Shown piece after piece: positions 42,335-52,099 of a stretch of 64,000 nt of DNA. The stretch comes from Rubripirellula sp. GTDB lineage: Bacteria > Planctomycetota > Planctomycetia > Pirellulales > Pirellulaceae. The notes below the pieces were generated by a model, which saw nothing but the letters and a program-made list of their open reading frames with translations, made no database searches and was not told where the DNA came from. The position numbers and the translations under genes are program-made. Numbering within the stretch: the first letter of the stretch is position 1; every line of letters begins with the position of its first letter. The DNA lies in the NCBI GenBank assembly GCA_012270065.1, contig JAAXJB010000112.1, forward strand, positions 24,504 to 88,503, written 5' to 3'.

Positions 42335-43861
42335 TCAGGACACGATGTCCTGCGAATCAGCGCCGGTCACCTCATTTGCGTCAGCAAAGAACCATTGCCG
42401 CTGTGCCGGCTCGACATTGCGAAAGATGTCAGTTTCCTTGTCATCGCGAACAAATCCATTTCGTTTGCTGTGGTGATAACGGGACGCATGGCGGCCTTTT
42501 CGTTTGTCGATGAAGTCGTCCACGATGGCCTCCACTCGATCTTCAAACGCATCGCCCGAAGCCCAATAGTCCATCAGCTTGGCCAACTTGCAAACCCGTG
42601 CTTCATCGCGAAGCACGCCACCAATCACAATGTCTTCACCCGCACTGACCAGACGATCGATTCCCCGACCGCCCACCAGAATATTGAAGCCCGGCCCCCC
42701 GCTGCCCTTGTCGTTTCCTGGCCCGGCAGAACGCAAATCGTGGCCCCGGCCGGCGATGAAGGTGTAGTTGCCGTGACCCGTCACCACAATGTCGTTTCCA
42801 GCGCCTGCGATGACTTTCGTATCACCATCGCCGCCTTCGACAATGTCAGCTCCAGCACCAGCGTGAATCACTGCTTCCAGTTTTACTTTGGACTGCACAC
42901 GAATATGGTCACGCCCCGGCCCGGTGGCAATGCTCAAGCTCGCGACATCATTCGCATGAAATGACCTGTACTGCTTGCCAAAATCTTCAAATTTTGCCGC
43001 GACATAGTACCTGCCGCGTTTTGCTTTCCGGACTTCAACGCGATCTGCACCGCTGCCACCAACAACCTCCAAAACCCCGGCATCGGTCAAAGTTGCACCA
43101 ACGACCACCGCTCTTCCTGAATCATTATCACTGTCAACATCATCGGACACAGTCACCGAAACGTCGTACAGTCCCGGCTTCGAATAAATATGATCCGCAT
43201 GGAAAGTATCTGAATCCTGATTCACCTCTGATGCTGTCAGTACTTCAGTATTGCCATCACCCCAGTCGACCGTGACCGTGTGCATGTCGTCTGCATCAGC
43301 GTCGGCAAAGGTGCCGCTGAGAGAAATCGCATTTCCTGGCAGTACTGCGTTGACGAAACCAAGTCCCTGCAGACTGGTGACTTCGGGTTTTGCATTACCG
43401 CCCTGCGCGTCAAGAATCTCAAACTCGATCACCAGATCATTGTATCCTGGCGCTGACGCGACTACGCTGACGAACTGGTTTCCATCAGCCACGTTATCCA
43501 CCACACCAGCAACAAGAAACAGGTTGGATGATGTTTCACCAGCGGTGATGTAAACGATTCTTTCTTCACTGATGGAATCGAGGCGCAAGCTTGCCTCGGG
43601 ACTGCTTTGCTCCAAACGCAGTTGAATTTCAAGATCTTCAGAACCCGCGGGCAACGCTGTTTCGATGTCGATGCTGCCGAACAGGGAGCCGTCTTCGATT
43701 ATCTGATACGGGAATTGAAACGGACTTGAAAACGTGAAGTCACCCGCAAGCAATTCCCGCCTTTCCAGATTTTGTACGGCACAGCGTCTGCGAAAAGAAC
43801 GACGCAAGCGAGAATGCGATTGATGGACTTTGTGTGAACGGGACGAAAGCGGAAAACGCAT
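42335..43861 (-). CDS. Surface protein with planctomycete N-terminal motif, PKD-like domain and RTX-like Gly/Asp repeats
   Basis: VQNLERRELLAGD; VDWGDGNTEVL...HIYSKPGLYDVSVTVSDD; GADIVEGGDGDTKVIAGAGNDIVVTGHGN. Confidence 0.88.
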   Translation of the reverse strand: MRFPLSSRSHKVHQSHSRLRRSFRRRCAVQNLERRELLAGDFTFSSPFQFPYQIIEDGSLFGSIDIETALPAGSEDLEIQLRLEQSSPEASLRLDSISEERIVYITAGETSSNLFLVAGVVDNVADGNQFVSVVASAPGYNDLVIEFEILDAQGGNAKPEVTSLQGLGFVNAVLPGNAISLSGTFADADADDMHTVTVDWGDGNTEVLTASEVNQDSDTFHADHIYSKPGLYDVSVTVSDDVDSDNDSGRAVVVGATLTDAGVLEVVGGSGADRVEVRKAKRGRYYVAAKFEDFGKQYRSFHANDVASLSIATGPGRDHIRVQSKVKLEAVIHAGAGADIVEGGDGDTKVIAGAGNDIVVTGHGNYTFIAGRGHDLRSAGPGNDKGSGGPGFNILVGGRGIDRLVSAGEDIVIGGVLRDEARVCKLAKLMDYWASGDAFEDRVEAIVDDFIDKRKGRHASRYHHSKRNGFVRDDKETDIFRNVEPAQRQWFFADANEVTGADSQDIVS

Positions 43862-44422
43862 GGACCTGACCTTGGGGATTTAAATTAATGATTAACTCAA
43901 TCAAATTGCCCCAAACAAACTGCACGCGCCCCACTGCCTCGAGATGACGTCATACGCATGTCATCTCTGCAACTTCCAGGAAAGCAGTTGGTACAGATCT
44001 GATGGAAGATACTTACCCAACTGGCCGTGCGTTCCACCTGTATTTTCTGGTGGATCCCTGCTGCACGACGGGGTCCATTAAAACTCCTGCCGCCATTCAA
44101 GCAAGAGAAAGATTTCATTCCAGGGAAGATCCTCGGTGTTTTTTCCAAGGCCGGGGGGTGCGCTACTCCACTAACTGGAATACTTTTCCACACTACATTC
44201 CCGTCTTTCCGCAAACTTTCACAGCTGCGTTTTTGAGCGACACAATCACGCCACCCAACGAATGCGGATCGGGATAATTCCTGCTCCTGTAACCACTGTC
44301 GTGGCAACCGGGTATCAACTCATCAAGCATGGGCAGAGCATGAAGCATGCGAACAGATATCAGGCAACCGGAGGGACGGGCAGTTACACACTGTTACCTT
44401 CACACAGTTACCCACGTACAGC

Positions 44423-44456
44423 ACCGTGCCTGCCGCGTTACCGTGCCTGCCGTCCC
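44423..44456. repeat. Two tandem 17-bp units (accgtgcctgccgcgtt / accgtgcctgccgtccc)
   Basis: Direct reading of sequence. Confidence 0.75.
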
Positions 44457-44476
44457 ACACCGTATCCACGGCCGAT

Positions 44477-45442
44477 TCACAGTGGCGCGGGCAGATCACG
44501 GGTTCGCAAGATCCGGTGGGCAATGGCAAAAAAAAGCACACCGAACGCAATGAGAATCAGCGGGTAAACCGGGGGAGCAAACATACCCTCGGGCAAGGTT
44601 TCCGTAAAACTCCACGGCCCGCCCAGACCGCGATCTGTGACGATCGACGTCATTTTCTGCGGCTTGTAGCAACTGAAAAAGGTGAACGACAGCAACCAGT
44701 CGAGAGATTCAGCGGCCTTTCCAAGTCCGTACATGACCAATTGCAAAATGTACACTGCGACCACAGCACCGACGGTTCTCCATCGGTAGCGGTCCAACGA
44801 ACTCAGCATGGTGGACAGGCCCAAAACAAAAAAGCCAAGTGAAAAAAGAGCCACGGTTGAGGCGGCGTAGGTTCGCACGTCGACACGGTCCCGTAACGGC
44901 ACTTCCAATTTTTCGGGACTCTCGACAGCAAGTGGAACATCGACATTGAAAAACGGAATCTGGAACGATGGTTGCTCCACGGTCTCCCTGACGGTCGTGG
45001 CGTACACACCGATTCCGATTCCTGCCCAGACCAGCAAGCACAGCAAAGCCAGCCCGCCGATCGAAACCGTTGCGTGTGAGAACAGCAGCGTACTACGTTT
45101 GATCGGCTGCGCGAGCAGCATTTCCAACGTCCCACGCCCCAATTCCCCACTGACGACATCACTTCCACGAGCAACACACCAGACAACAACGCATAAAATG
45201 ACGATTGGTTCGTCATACGTCATTCCAACGCGTCCCGGGTAGGTGAACAACGCATCAAAATCGATGGGCGCGAACTTTTCAAATTCCCGAAACTGCTCCA
45301 GAATCGTCCTGAATTGCCCCATGTCGAGCAGGCTGACCACCCACACCCTAACCCAGGCGAAGGCAAAAAGCGCGATACCACAGGCGTAAAAGAGCAAAGC
45401 AGATTGCCCCATGTACTTGCGAATCAGAACCCGACTGATCAT
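44477..45442 (-). CDS. ABC transporter permease, ABC-2-like
   Basis: Polytopic; SGELGRGTLEMLLAQPIKRSTLLFSHA motif; 4-bp overlap with ATPase gene. Confidence 0.88.
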   Translation of the reverse strand: MISRVLIRKYMGQSALLFYACGIALFAFAWVRVWVVSLLDMGQFRTILEQFREFEKFAPIDFDALFTYPGRVGMTYDEPIVILCVVVWCVARGSDVVSGELGRGTLEMLLAQPIKRSTLLFSHATVSIGGLALLCLLVWAGIGIGVYATTVRETVEQPSFQIPFFNVDVPLAVESPEKLEVPLRDRVDVRTYAASTVALFSLGFFVLGLSTMLSSLDRYRWRTVGAVVAVYILQLVMYGLGKAAESLDWLLSFTFFSCYKPQKMTSIVTDRGLGGPWSFTETLPEGMFAPPVYPLILIAFGVLFFAIAHRILRTRDLPAPL

Positions 45443-46488
45443 ACGCTGCCCCCCTTCACCGAATCCTCATTCGCGACCTGGGGATCTGCTCGCCGATTCT
45501 CAACACCGGGCTTGCCACCATGCACGGACTCATACACCACACGAAGACCAAGCGGCTCAACTCGAATCTGCTGCAAGCACAGGGAATCGATCCATTCAAG
45601 TAATGGTGCCAAATCACCAGCGGTGTCAATTTGCACGTGGTCAGCATGCCCATATTGAATCTCACGCACCTTCACGTGCTGGCTCAACTCGGCCGGTACC
45701 GAGATTCTGATTTCCGGTTTTCGTGCAGTGATTCGATGCCGTTGGAACAAATCTCTCATCGCCAATTCATGCACCAACTTGCCGTGCCGCAGGAATGCCA
45801 CTCGATCACAGGTGTCCTCGATTTCGCTGAGGACGTGCGAGGAAAAGATAACGGTCCGTCCGGCGTCTCGCGCATTGAGCACCAGATCAAGCACGGTGGC
45901 TCGAATGGTCGGGTCCAGATTTGCAGTGGGCTCATCAAGAATCAACAGGGGCGTCGAGAGTCCCAACACGACCGACAAGGCAAGTTTCTGTCGCATGCCA
46001 GTTGACATGAAACCAACTCGGCGACGAGTCTGCAGTTCAAGCCGATCTGCCACCTCCAGGCTTCGTTGCAAATCACCGCATGGGTGCATTTCGGCGAAGA
46101 ATCGCAGCACACTGTCGCCGCGCATGTGCCTTGGGAGCCGCGCATCACCCGGAAGGTATGCAACCCGCTCGCGGAGCCCCACTCCATCGACACGAGGATC
46201 AAACCCATCCACGAGACAAGATCCGGAAGTCGGCTGCAAAAAGCCCAGCATCAGGCGGATCAAGGTTGTCTTGCCAGCGCCATTGGGCCCGAGGAGACCG
46301 AAGACTTCGCCTCTCCTGACGTGCAGGCAGCATTCCGAGAGCGCAGTAAAATCCCCGTAAATCTTCGTCAAATGGTCAATCTGAACCAAGTTGATGTCGG
46401 CATCGCTCCGAACCAGGTCGATGTCGCTAACTCTCGTCCGGGCTACTCCCGGCTGATCGGCTTCGGCAATCTCATCGCTGTGGCTCAT
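45439..46488 (-). CDS. ABC transporter ATP-binding protein
   Basis: GLLGPNGAGKTTLIRLMLG Walker A; LSVVLGLSTPLLILDEPTANLDP. Confidence 0.95.
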   Translation of the reverse strand: MSHSDEIAEADQPGVARTRVSDIDLVRSDADINLVQIDHLTKIYGDFTALSECCLHVRRGEVFGLLGPNGAGKTTLIRLMLGFLQPTSGSCLVDGFDPRVDGVGLRERVAYLPGDARLPRHMRGDSVLRFFAEMHPCGDLQRSLEVADRLELQTRRRVGFMSTGMRQKLALSVVLGLSTPLLILDEPTANLDPTIRATVLDLVLNARDAGRTVIFSSHVLSEIEDTCDRVAFLRHGKLVHELAMRDLFQRHRITARKPEIRISVPAELSQHVKVREIQYGHADHVQIDTAGDLAPLLEWIDSLCLQQIRVEPLGLRVVYESVHGGKPGVENRRADPQVANEDSVKGGSV

Positions 46489-46709
46489 CTGATTTTGCTT
46501 CGCCGGGGAGAAAAAGACGGCGCAGTAACGCGCGGCAGTACTCGCTAGTATGCCGGTTAGTCAAATCGGGACAAGCCACCGCAAACGGCGAGATTCTGGT
46601 GATCCACGATGTTGCTGAAACCCGATCATGCACAAACGATTCCCCGTTCGTATTGGATGTCACCACACACCCGATACCCAAATTGGCACAAAAACAGACT
46701 GTTAAACAA

Positions 46710-47963
46710 ATGACTTCCCCTGACAACGTCCCTTTTTCCGAAGCGATTGCATCTTCCGAGAGGAATGCCAATGCAATTCCGAGTGACGCACTGCCAACCG
46801 GTTTTTCGTATGCGGGGGTAGCCTGCGGCATCAAACCGAGTGGCAATCTGGACGTCTCCCTGATCGTGTCAGAGCAGCCAGTTGTCGCCGCAGGAGTCTA
46901 CACGCAAAACCAGGTCGTCGCCGCACCGGTCGTCCTGACCCGCGAGAAGACTCCCAACCATTCCATTCGCGCCGTCATCACCAACAGTGGAAACGCTAAC
47001 GCTTGCACGGGCGACCAGGGCATGGCAGATGCCCAGGAGATGTGTTCCCTTGTTGCAGAAAAAATTGGCTGCTCTGCCGAAAGCATCTTGCTGATGAGCA
47101 CGGGTGTCATCGGAAAACACCTTCCCATGGATTGCATACGGAACGGCATTCGTGACGCTTACTCTCAACTCGAAGGCACACCAGCGGCATTTGTGCGATC
47201 AGCAGAAGCGATTCGCACCACCGATAAAAATCTAAAAGTGGAATTCGAACAGATCGACCTGGGCGGGCGTGAGTTCCGCATCGCAGCAATGGCCAAGGGC
47301 GCTGGGATGATCGCCCCGAACATGGCCACCATGCTTTCCACCATTCTGACAGATGTACCGCTTACGGCTGAGATGGCACAAGAAACTCTGAGCCGGGTAG
47401 CAGCCGCCAGTTTCAACCGGGTCAGCGTCGATGGTCATACGAGCACCAACGATACACTCCTGCTGCTTTCCAGCGGCCAAGGTGCCCCCTTGAACTCCGC
47501 TGAGCAGATCGAATTCGAGAATTCACTGACAAACCTGGCAATCAAACTTGCCAAGCAGCTCGTCGCCGATGGCGAGGGCGCCCAGCATGTCATGTCAATT
47601 CTTGTGAAAGGAGCCGCAGACGAATCCACCGCCGAAATCGTTGCCAAAACGGTTGCAGCCAGTCCACTGGTCAAAACAGCAATCACAGGCGGCGACCCGA
47701 ATTGGGGACGAATCGTATCAGCCGCCGGTTATGCCGAAGCTCGAATCTGCCCGGAAAAAACCAGTTTGGAGATTCTAGGAACCACCATCTATCTCCATGG
47801 TTCACCTGTCGACTTTGACGAAGCCGCTCTTAGCCACAAGATGAAAACCAGCCCGGAAGTTTCCATGGTTCTGTCGGTAGGTGACGGCCCCGGTACAGCG
47901 CAGTACTGGGCCAGCGACCTGACCACTGATTACGTGCAATTCAATTCTGAATACACGACCTGA
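46710..47963 (+). CDS. argJ: Bifunctional glutamate N-acetyltransferase / amino-acid acetyltransferase
   Basis: GVACGIKPSGNLDVSLI; MAKGAGMIAPNMATML autoprocessing site; GGDPNWGRI. Confidence 0.95.
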   Translation: MTSPDNVPFSEAIASSERNANAIPSDALPTGFSYAGVACGIKPSGNLDVSLIVSEQPVVAAGVYTQNQVVAAPVVLTREKTPNHSIRAVITNSGNANACTGDQGMADAQEMCSLVAEKIGCSAESILLMSTGVIGKHLPMDCIRNGIRDAYSQLEGTPAAFVRSAEAIRTTDKNLKVEFEQIDLGGREFRIAAMAKGAGMIAPNMATMLSTILTDVPLTAEMAQETLSRVAAASFNRVSVDGHTSTNDTLLLLSSGQGAPLNSAEQIEFENSLTNLAIKLAKQLVADGEGAQHVMSILVKGAADESTAEIVAKTVAASPLVKTAITGGDPNWGRIVSAAGYAEARICPEKTSLEILGTTIYLHGSPVDFDEAALSHKMKTSPEVSMVLSVGDGPGTAQYWASDLTTDYVQFNSEYTT

Positions 47964-48078
47964 TGCCGACCATTCATTCTGCCAGTCAAACCATGGCAAC
48001 CGATCAAACGGGTGAGTCTATCTGCTGATGAAGACGGCAATCCTGCAGGCTTGCGTGATGCACAGGTTAGCAGCCAAC

Positions 48079-48138
48079 GTGCCTCAAAATGCCGTGCCTC
48101 AAAATGCCGTGCCTCAAAATGCCAAGCCTCAGAATGCC
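48079..48138. repeat. 15-bp tandem repeat, 4 units (gtgcctcaaaatgcc)
   Basis: 48079-48093, 48094-48108 and 48109-48123 identical; 48124-48138 degenerate (aagcctcagaatgcc). Confidence 0.95.
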
Positions 48139-48193
48139 GTGCCTTGCAATACAAAAACTGGAACGATGCGACGGTTGTCCGACGCTCAATCAG

Positions 48194-48538
48194 TCAGTCG
48201 GCTCCAAGTTGATCGCCGTACTGCTCGAAAACGACCGGCAGATAGGTTTGAACCCAGCCACGAAGCATTTCATTGCTGGATGATATTGCAGTCTGATCAT
48301 TCACATGACCATCACGTTCAGCCAATACAATTGCAGCCAGAACATGTTGAACATCGACGGGATGAGGAACGACATTCTCAAGTTCGATTGCCAGATCGAA
48401 TAATACCCGGCCAACATCGGCGTCAACGGAAACCTGCCCGGCTTCGTCCAATCTGATTCCCTGGGCGATCAATCGCGAAACATTCGGTCTTTCCACGGTC
48501 TTGTGTCCGATCTGGATGATTGTGGGAGTGGCCGGCAA
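48194..48538 (-). CDS. Hypothetical protein, 114 aa
   Basis: ORF downstream of and co-oriented with the sulfatase; no recognised domain. Confidence 0.45.
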   Translation of the reverse strand: MPATPTIIQIGHKTVERPNVSRLIAQGIRLDEAGQVSVDADVGRVLFDLAIELENVVPHPVDVQHVLAAIVLAERDGHVNDQTAISSSNEMLRGWVQTYLPVVFEQYGDQLGAD

Positions 48539-48573
48539 GCCCGGTCGGGACTGCCAGAAAATCCAGACTTCAC

Positions 48574-50235
48574 TTACGGGAGTCGCTCATCAAGCTGCTT
48601 TTTCAACCTGGCAACCACATTCGGATACTCGCTGGCGAGGTTGTGTGTTTCAGCGTCAGGTTGATCATGATCGTAGAGTTCGACAGCTCCTTTGCCGTGG
48701 ACGATCAAGCGATAACGTTGGGTTCGAATCGTTCTTCCCCTGCGTCCGTACGAAATGGCGGAATGTCCTTTTGCCGAGATATTCTCAAGACATGGTTTCA
48801 GGGACACCCCATCAAGCCCCGATGGCGTTGGAACTCCCGTCAACTGACACAGCGTTGGAAAGACATCAATTGATTCCACCATCGAATCAGTTGTCTCACC
48901 GGGTGCTCCGAGCCCCTTGTACTGGATGATCAGAGGTGACCTCAAAGACTCTTCAAACAAGGCATGCTTCCCCCAGATCGCGTGTTCTCCCAGATGCCAC
49001 CCATGGTCTCCCCAAAGCACAACGACCGTGTCATCCCGCACGCCCAAACGGTCCAGACGCTTCAACAACTGTCCAACCAGAGCATCAGCATAGGTAACGC
49101 ATGCCGCGTAATGCCTGCGAACCTCGGTCGCGAAAGCCGCATCCCGATTTGGATCACGGCCCCAACGATTGTATTTCATGAACTCACCGGAGCCATGCCA
49201 TGTGGTAATGCCTTCAGGTTTTTTCGGGTGAGAAATCGGGGGTAGTTCAACATCCTCGTAGGCCTGCATGTATTTCGCTGGTGCACCAAACGGCAGATGA
49301 GGGCGGATGATGCCCACGGCAAGAAAGAATGGCTTCTCTGCATCTGCTGCCAGCGAATCCATCTGCCTCAGCGACTCAGCAACGATCAGACCGTCCGGAT
49401 AAATTTCATCCTCCCCAGCCACGGACTGGAAAACATCCATGTCCTTCGCGTTTTTACGGATTTCACCATTCGCCAAACCATGCATCGCCCCTCGTGGATG
49501 TTTCCACGGACCTGCAGGCAGGAGATGACGATCCCAGCTCTTGGGCATTTCCAACTGCTGGCCATCATCCCAATCACTACCGCCGCGGCCACCGGGATGA
49601 TGTGAAACCTTGCCCACCGAAACAGTGGTGTAACCATGTGACCGAAACCATGCGGGCATGGAGGCCTGTACGGAGGATGGATCACTGACAAGCTGTTTTG
49701 CACGTTTGAAAAGTGCCCCGTTATCGCCGGGACCATACTGCCCAGTCAGCAATGCATAACGCGAAGCGCCGCATGTTGGCGCCTGCACGTAATGGCTCGA
49801 AAAAATCCGTCCATTGGACGCGAGCTGATCAATGTTTGGTGAAGAAATGTATTCCTTGCCGTAACACCCGAGTTCAGGTCGCAAGTCGTCCACACAAATC
49901 AACAGCACATTCGGTTGACGAACCGGTTTGTCGCCGTCTGCTAGGACAGGCTCAAGGCTGGTGCCGCCAAGCAACAAGGCGAACACAAGCCCCAGAACAC
50001 GGCGGCCAGGAAAGTGCTTCGGGCAGGCGTGGGAACAGGGCCGGACAACAGACAACCGCCAACGATTCAGACGTTCAACGTGAACACGCACACACAGCCT
50101 CCCAAGGATTTCAAGCCAGCTGGATAGATTTTCTGCTTGTCTGTCCCGGGATCGTGCAATATCTGGATTTTGCAATGTCTGGATCTTGCAAGATCTGGAT
50201 TTTGCAATGTCAGGCCGACAAGCCGAGCACGACAA
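48574..50235 (-). CDS. S1-family sulfatase, iduronate-2-sulfatase-like, with CGASR active-site motif (real start probably downstream of the repeat-encoded N-terminus)
   Basis: [65 protein letters not shown]. Confidence 0.92.
   Translation of the reverse strand: MSCSACRPDIAKSRSCKIQTLQNPDIARSRDRQAENLSSWLEILGRLCVRVHVERLNRWRLSVVRPCSHACPKHFPGRRVLGLVFALLLGGTSLEPVLADGDKPVRQPNVLLICVDDLRPELGCYGKEYISSPNIDQLASNGRIFSSHYVQAPTCGASRYALLTGQYGPGDNGALFKRAKQLVSDPSSVQASMPAWFRSHGYTTVSVGKVSHHPGGRGGSDWDDGQQLEMPKSWDRHLLPAGPWKHPRGAMHGLANGEIRKNAKDMDVFQSVAGEDEIYPDGLIVAESLRQMDSLAADAEKPFFLAVGIIRPHLPFGAPAKYMQAYEDVELPPISHPKKPEGITTWHGSGEFMKYNRWGRDPNRDAAFATEVRRHYAACVTYADALVGQLLKRLDRLGVRDDTVVVLWGDHGWHLGEHAIWGKHALFEESLRSPLIIQYKGLGAPGETTDSMVESIDVFPTLCQLTGVPTPSGLDGVSLKPCLENISAKGHSAISYGRRGRTIRTQRYRLIVHGKGAVELYDHDQPDAETHNLASEYPNVVARLKKQLDERLP
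50155..50218. repeat. 16-bp tandem repeat, about 4 degenerate units (tgcaatgtctggatYt)
   Basis: tgcaa occurrences spaced exactly 16 bp at 50155, 50171, 50187, 50203. Confidence 0.85.
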
Positions 50236-50241
50236 GCAAGA

Positions 50242-50697
50242 TCAATCGATGTTGTCAAAATCTTCGAAATCGTCGAGCCCGTCTTCAACCTCTGGCTCTT
50301 CGTTGGCTTTGCTGCCCAACCCGAATTCAGCACTGATTTCGTCATCAATCTCGATTTCGTAATCGTCTTCTACTTCTTCTTCAAAGTCATCATCGAAATT
50401 ATCATCAAAATCGTCTTCATCGATGTCATCAAATTCATCGAGGTCGTCGTCGTCATCCAGATCATCCTGGAAGCCAACGTCCGGGTTGCCCTCCCCATCT
50501 CCATCATCAATAAAGCCATCGTCATCGTCCGACGATGAGCCCCCGCCCAAGTCATCACCACCATCATCCGACAGGTCATCATCCAGATCCTCGCTAACCA
50601 CCGTAACAACGGTTCCTCCAGCATCGGGCAACGCCGCAACAGGAGTGGGAATGACGATATCGGAAGCAGTTCCAGGGAGATCAGCAACAACAGCCAT
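50242..50697 (-). CDS. Extremely acidic Asp/Glu-rich low-complexity protein
   Basis: SEDLDDDLSDDGGDDLGGGSSSDDDDGFIDDGDGEGNPD...DDNFDDDFEEEVEDDYEIEIDDE. Confidence 0.7.
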   Translation of the reverse strand: MAVVADLPGTASDIVIPTPVAALPDAGGTVVTVVSEDLDDDLSDDGGDDLGGGSSSDDDDGFIDDGDGEGNPDVGFQDDLDDDDDLDEFDDIDEDDFDDNFDDDFEEEVEDDYEIEIDDEISAEFGLGSKANEEPEVEDGLDDFEDFDNID

Positions 50698-51265
50698 GAG
50701 CGAAGATTAAAGAATGAGGTTCTGCAAAAAAAGAAGTCAACTCAGATGACTTCCGTAGTTTATCGAAGCACCGCCAGCGGGGGAATCGTCGTCGACAGGC
50801 AAGTCCAATGCGGGCAGCTTACGGGATCTTAACCCACCAAACAGATAGGTAGACTCAGAAACCATGGAAAGATGGGGCAAAAGCGTAGTTTTTGTCAACT
50901 TTCCCGGTCTGACCGATTATTTCCACCCGAATGATGACCAATCACCGATAGGAACGGAAGTGGGCAGAGCACGTCTCGTCTTCGTGGTGAGATTTTTGCC
51001 TCGCAGGTCGGGACATCCGAGGTTTGTCATCTGCCCGGCGTTGCACCGTGAAAGTGGCACCGAGTCACGGGTTGGCTGACTGCCCTAGCAGGAAATTCTG
51101 ACATTTTGATAGTGAGAATTCAGGGCGAGTTTCTAGCCACCTGTTGGGCAGCATTTTGAGAAAGCAATGGATCAGCCCACCCAACCGACGCTGCTTCCCC
51201 AGTGCAAAACTCGCGAGCCAGAAAGCCATCCCCCGGATCAATCGACCTTTTTCGGATTACGCTTC

Positions 51266-52018
51266 ATGAACACGCCACAACATCATTTCCGTTGCGGGTA
51301 TCTCGTACTCACATTTGCCTGCTGCTCCATCGCTGGCTGTGCGAGTCAGTACGGGCATATCCTTGCCAAACAGGACAAGGATCTTGTGGGTAGTCATGCT
51401 GCGGGTGCAGCAACATGGAATCCGCTGGTAGATAATTCAGTAGCACAATTGCTTGGCAGATGTCCCCCAGCAGTGCAGCCAGCAGCCTTTCAAACTGCTT
51501 CGGGGGCAGCGGATGAAGCAACTGTCAATCCGACGCTGCTGACGTCCGAAACATCGGGTGTTTTGGCTCGCGGTCCGGCATCCGTCTGCTTCATCGGCAT
51601 CGAAAATAAAAGTGCCGAGGAATTGGGTGATTTCAAGGATCAGCTGTACCAGCGTATTGACACACAGATCAACTCGGCAGAGAGCTTCCGGGCAATCAGC
51701 CGTCGAATGGTCGACGCAGCCCTGCTGGAAACACGAATCAGACCTGATGGTCTATTTCTGCCTGCCAACCGTGCTGCTTTCGCAGCAGCGCTCGGTCGCC
51801 AAGGAGCTCCTGTGGACTACCTGCTGTACGCCACGGTCACCAGCGGCACAACCGATCGGAACAACAGCAGCCAGCGCGACTATGAACTCACTCTGGAAAT
51901 GGTCAACATGCACTCGGGTGAGTTTCTGAAAGAGTCAGCCAAGATTCGCAAGGGATACAGCAAGAACCGTGCGAGCAAATGGTGGAATTACGGTTGGCTG
52001 GGCCAGGGCGATGGTTGA
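51266..52018 (+). CDS. LpoB-like lipoprotein (penicillin-binding-protein activator family)
   Basis: Lipobox SIAGC; VCFIGIENKSAEELGDFKDQLYQRIDTQINSAESFRAISRRMVDAALLE...VDYLLYATVTSGTT resembles LpoB. Confidence 0.7.
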   Translation: MNTPQHHFRCGYLVLTFACCSIAGCASQYGHILAKQDKDLVGSHAAGAATWNPLVDNSVAQLLGRCPPAVQPAAFQTASGAADEATVNPTLLTSETSGVLARGPASVCFIGIENKSAEELGDFKDQLYQRIDTQINSAESFRAISRRMVDAALLETRIRPDGLFLPANRAAFAAALGRQGAPVDYLLYATVTSGTTDRNNSSQRDYELTLEMVNMHSGEFLKESAKIRKGYSKNRASKWWNYGWLGQGDG

Positions 52019-52099
52019 TCTGGAACATACAGGTTTTTCGCTGACTTGAATCATCAAGTCGGCGGGATATTTCAGTCGCCATGATCAAAGGGTGGCTTC

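Noticed and set aside
48079-48138. Possible CRISPR array
   Set aside because: 15-bp units are directly abutting with no spacers and no cas genes are nearby; it is a simple tandem repeat.
50137-50538. 133-aa plus-strand hydrophobic ORF (VIVFYFFFKVIIEIIIKIVFIDVIKF)
   Set aside because: Its hydrophobicity is the reverse-complement consequence of the GAT/GAA-rich acidic gene; not a credible membrane protein.
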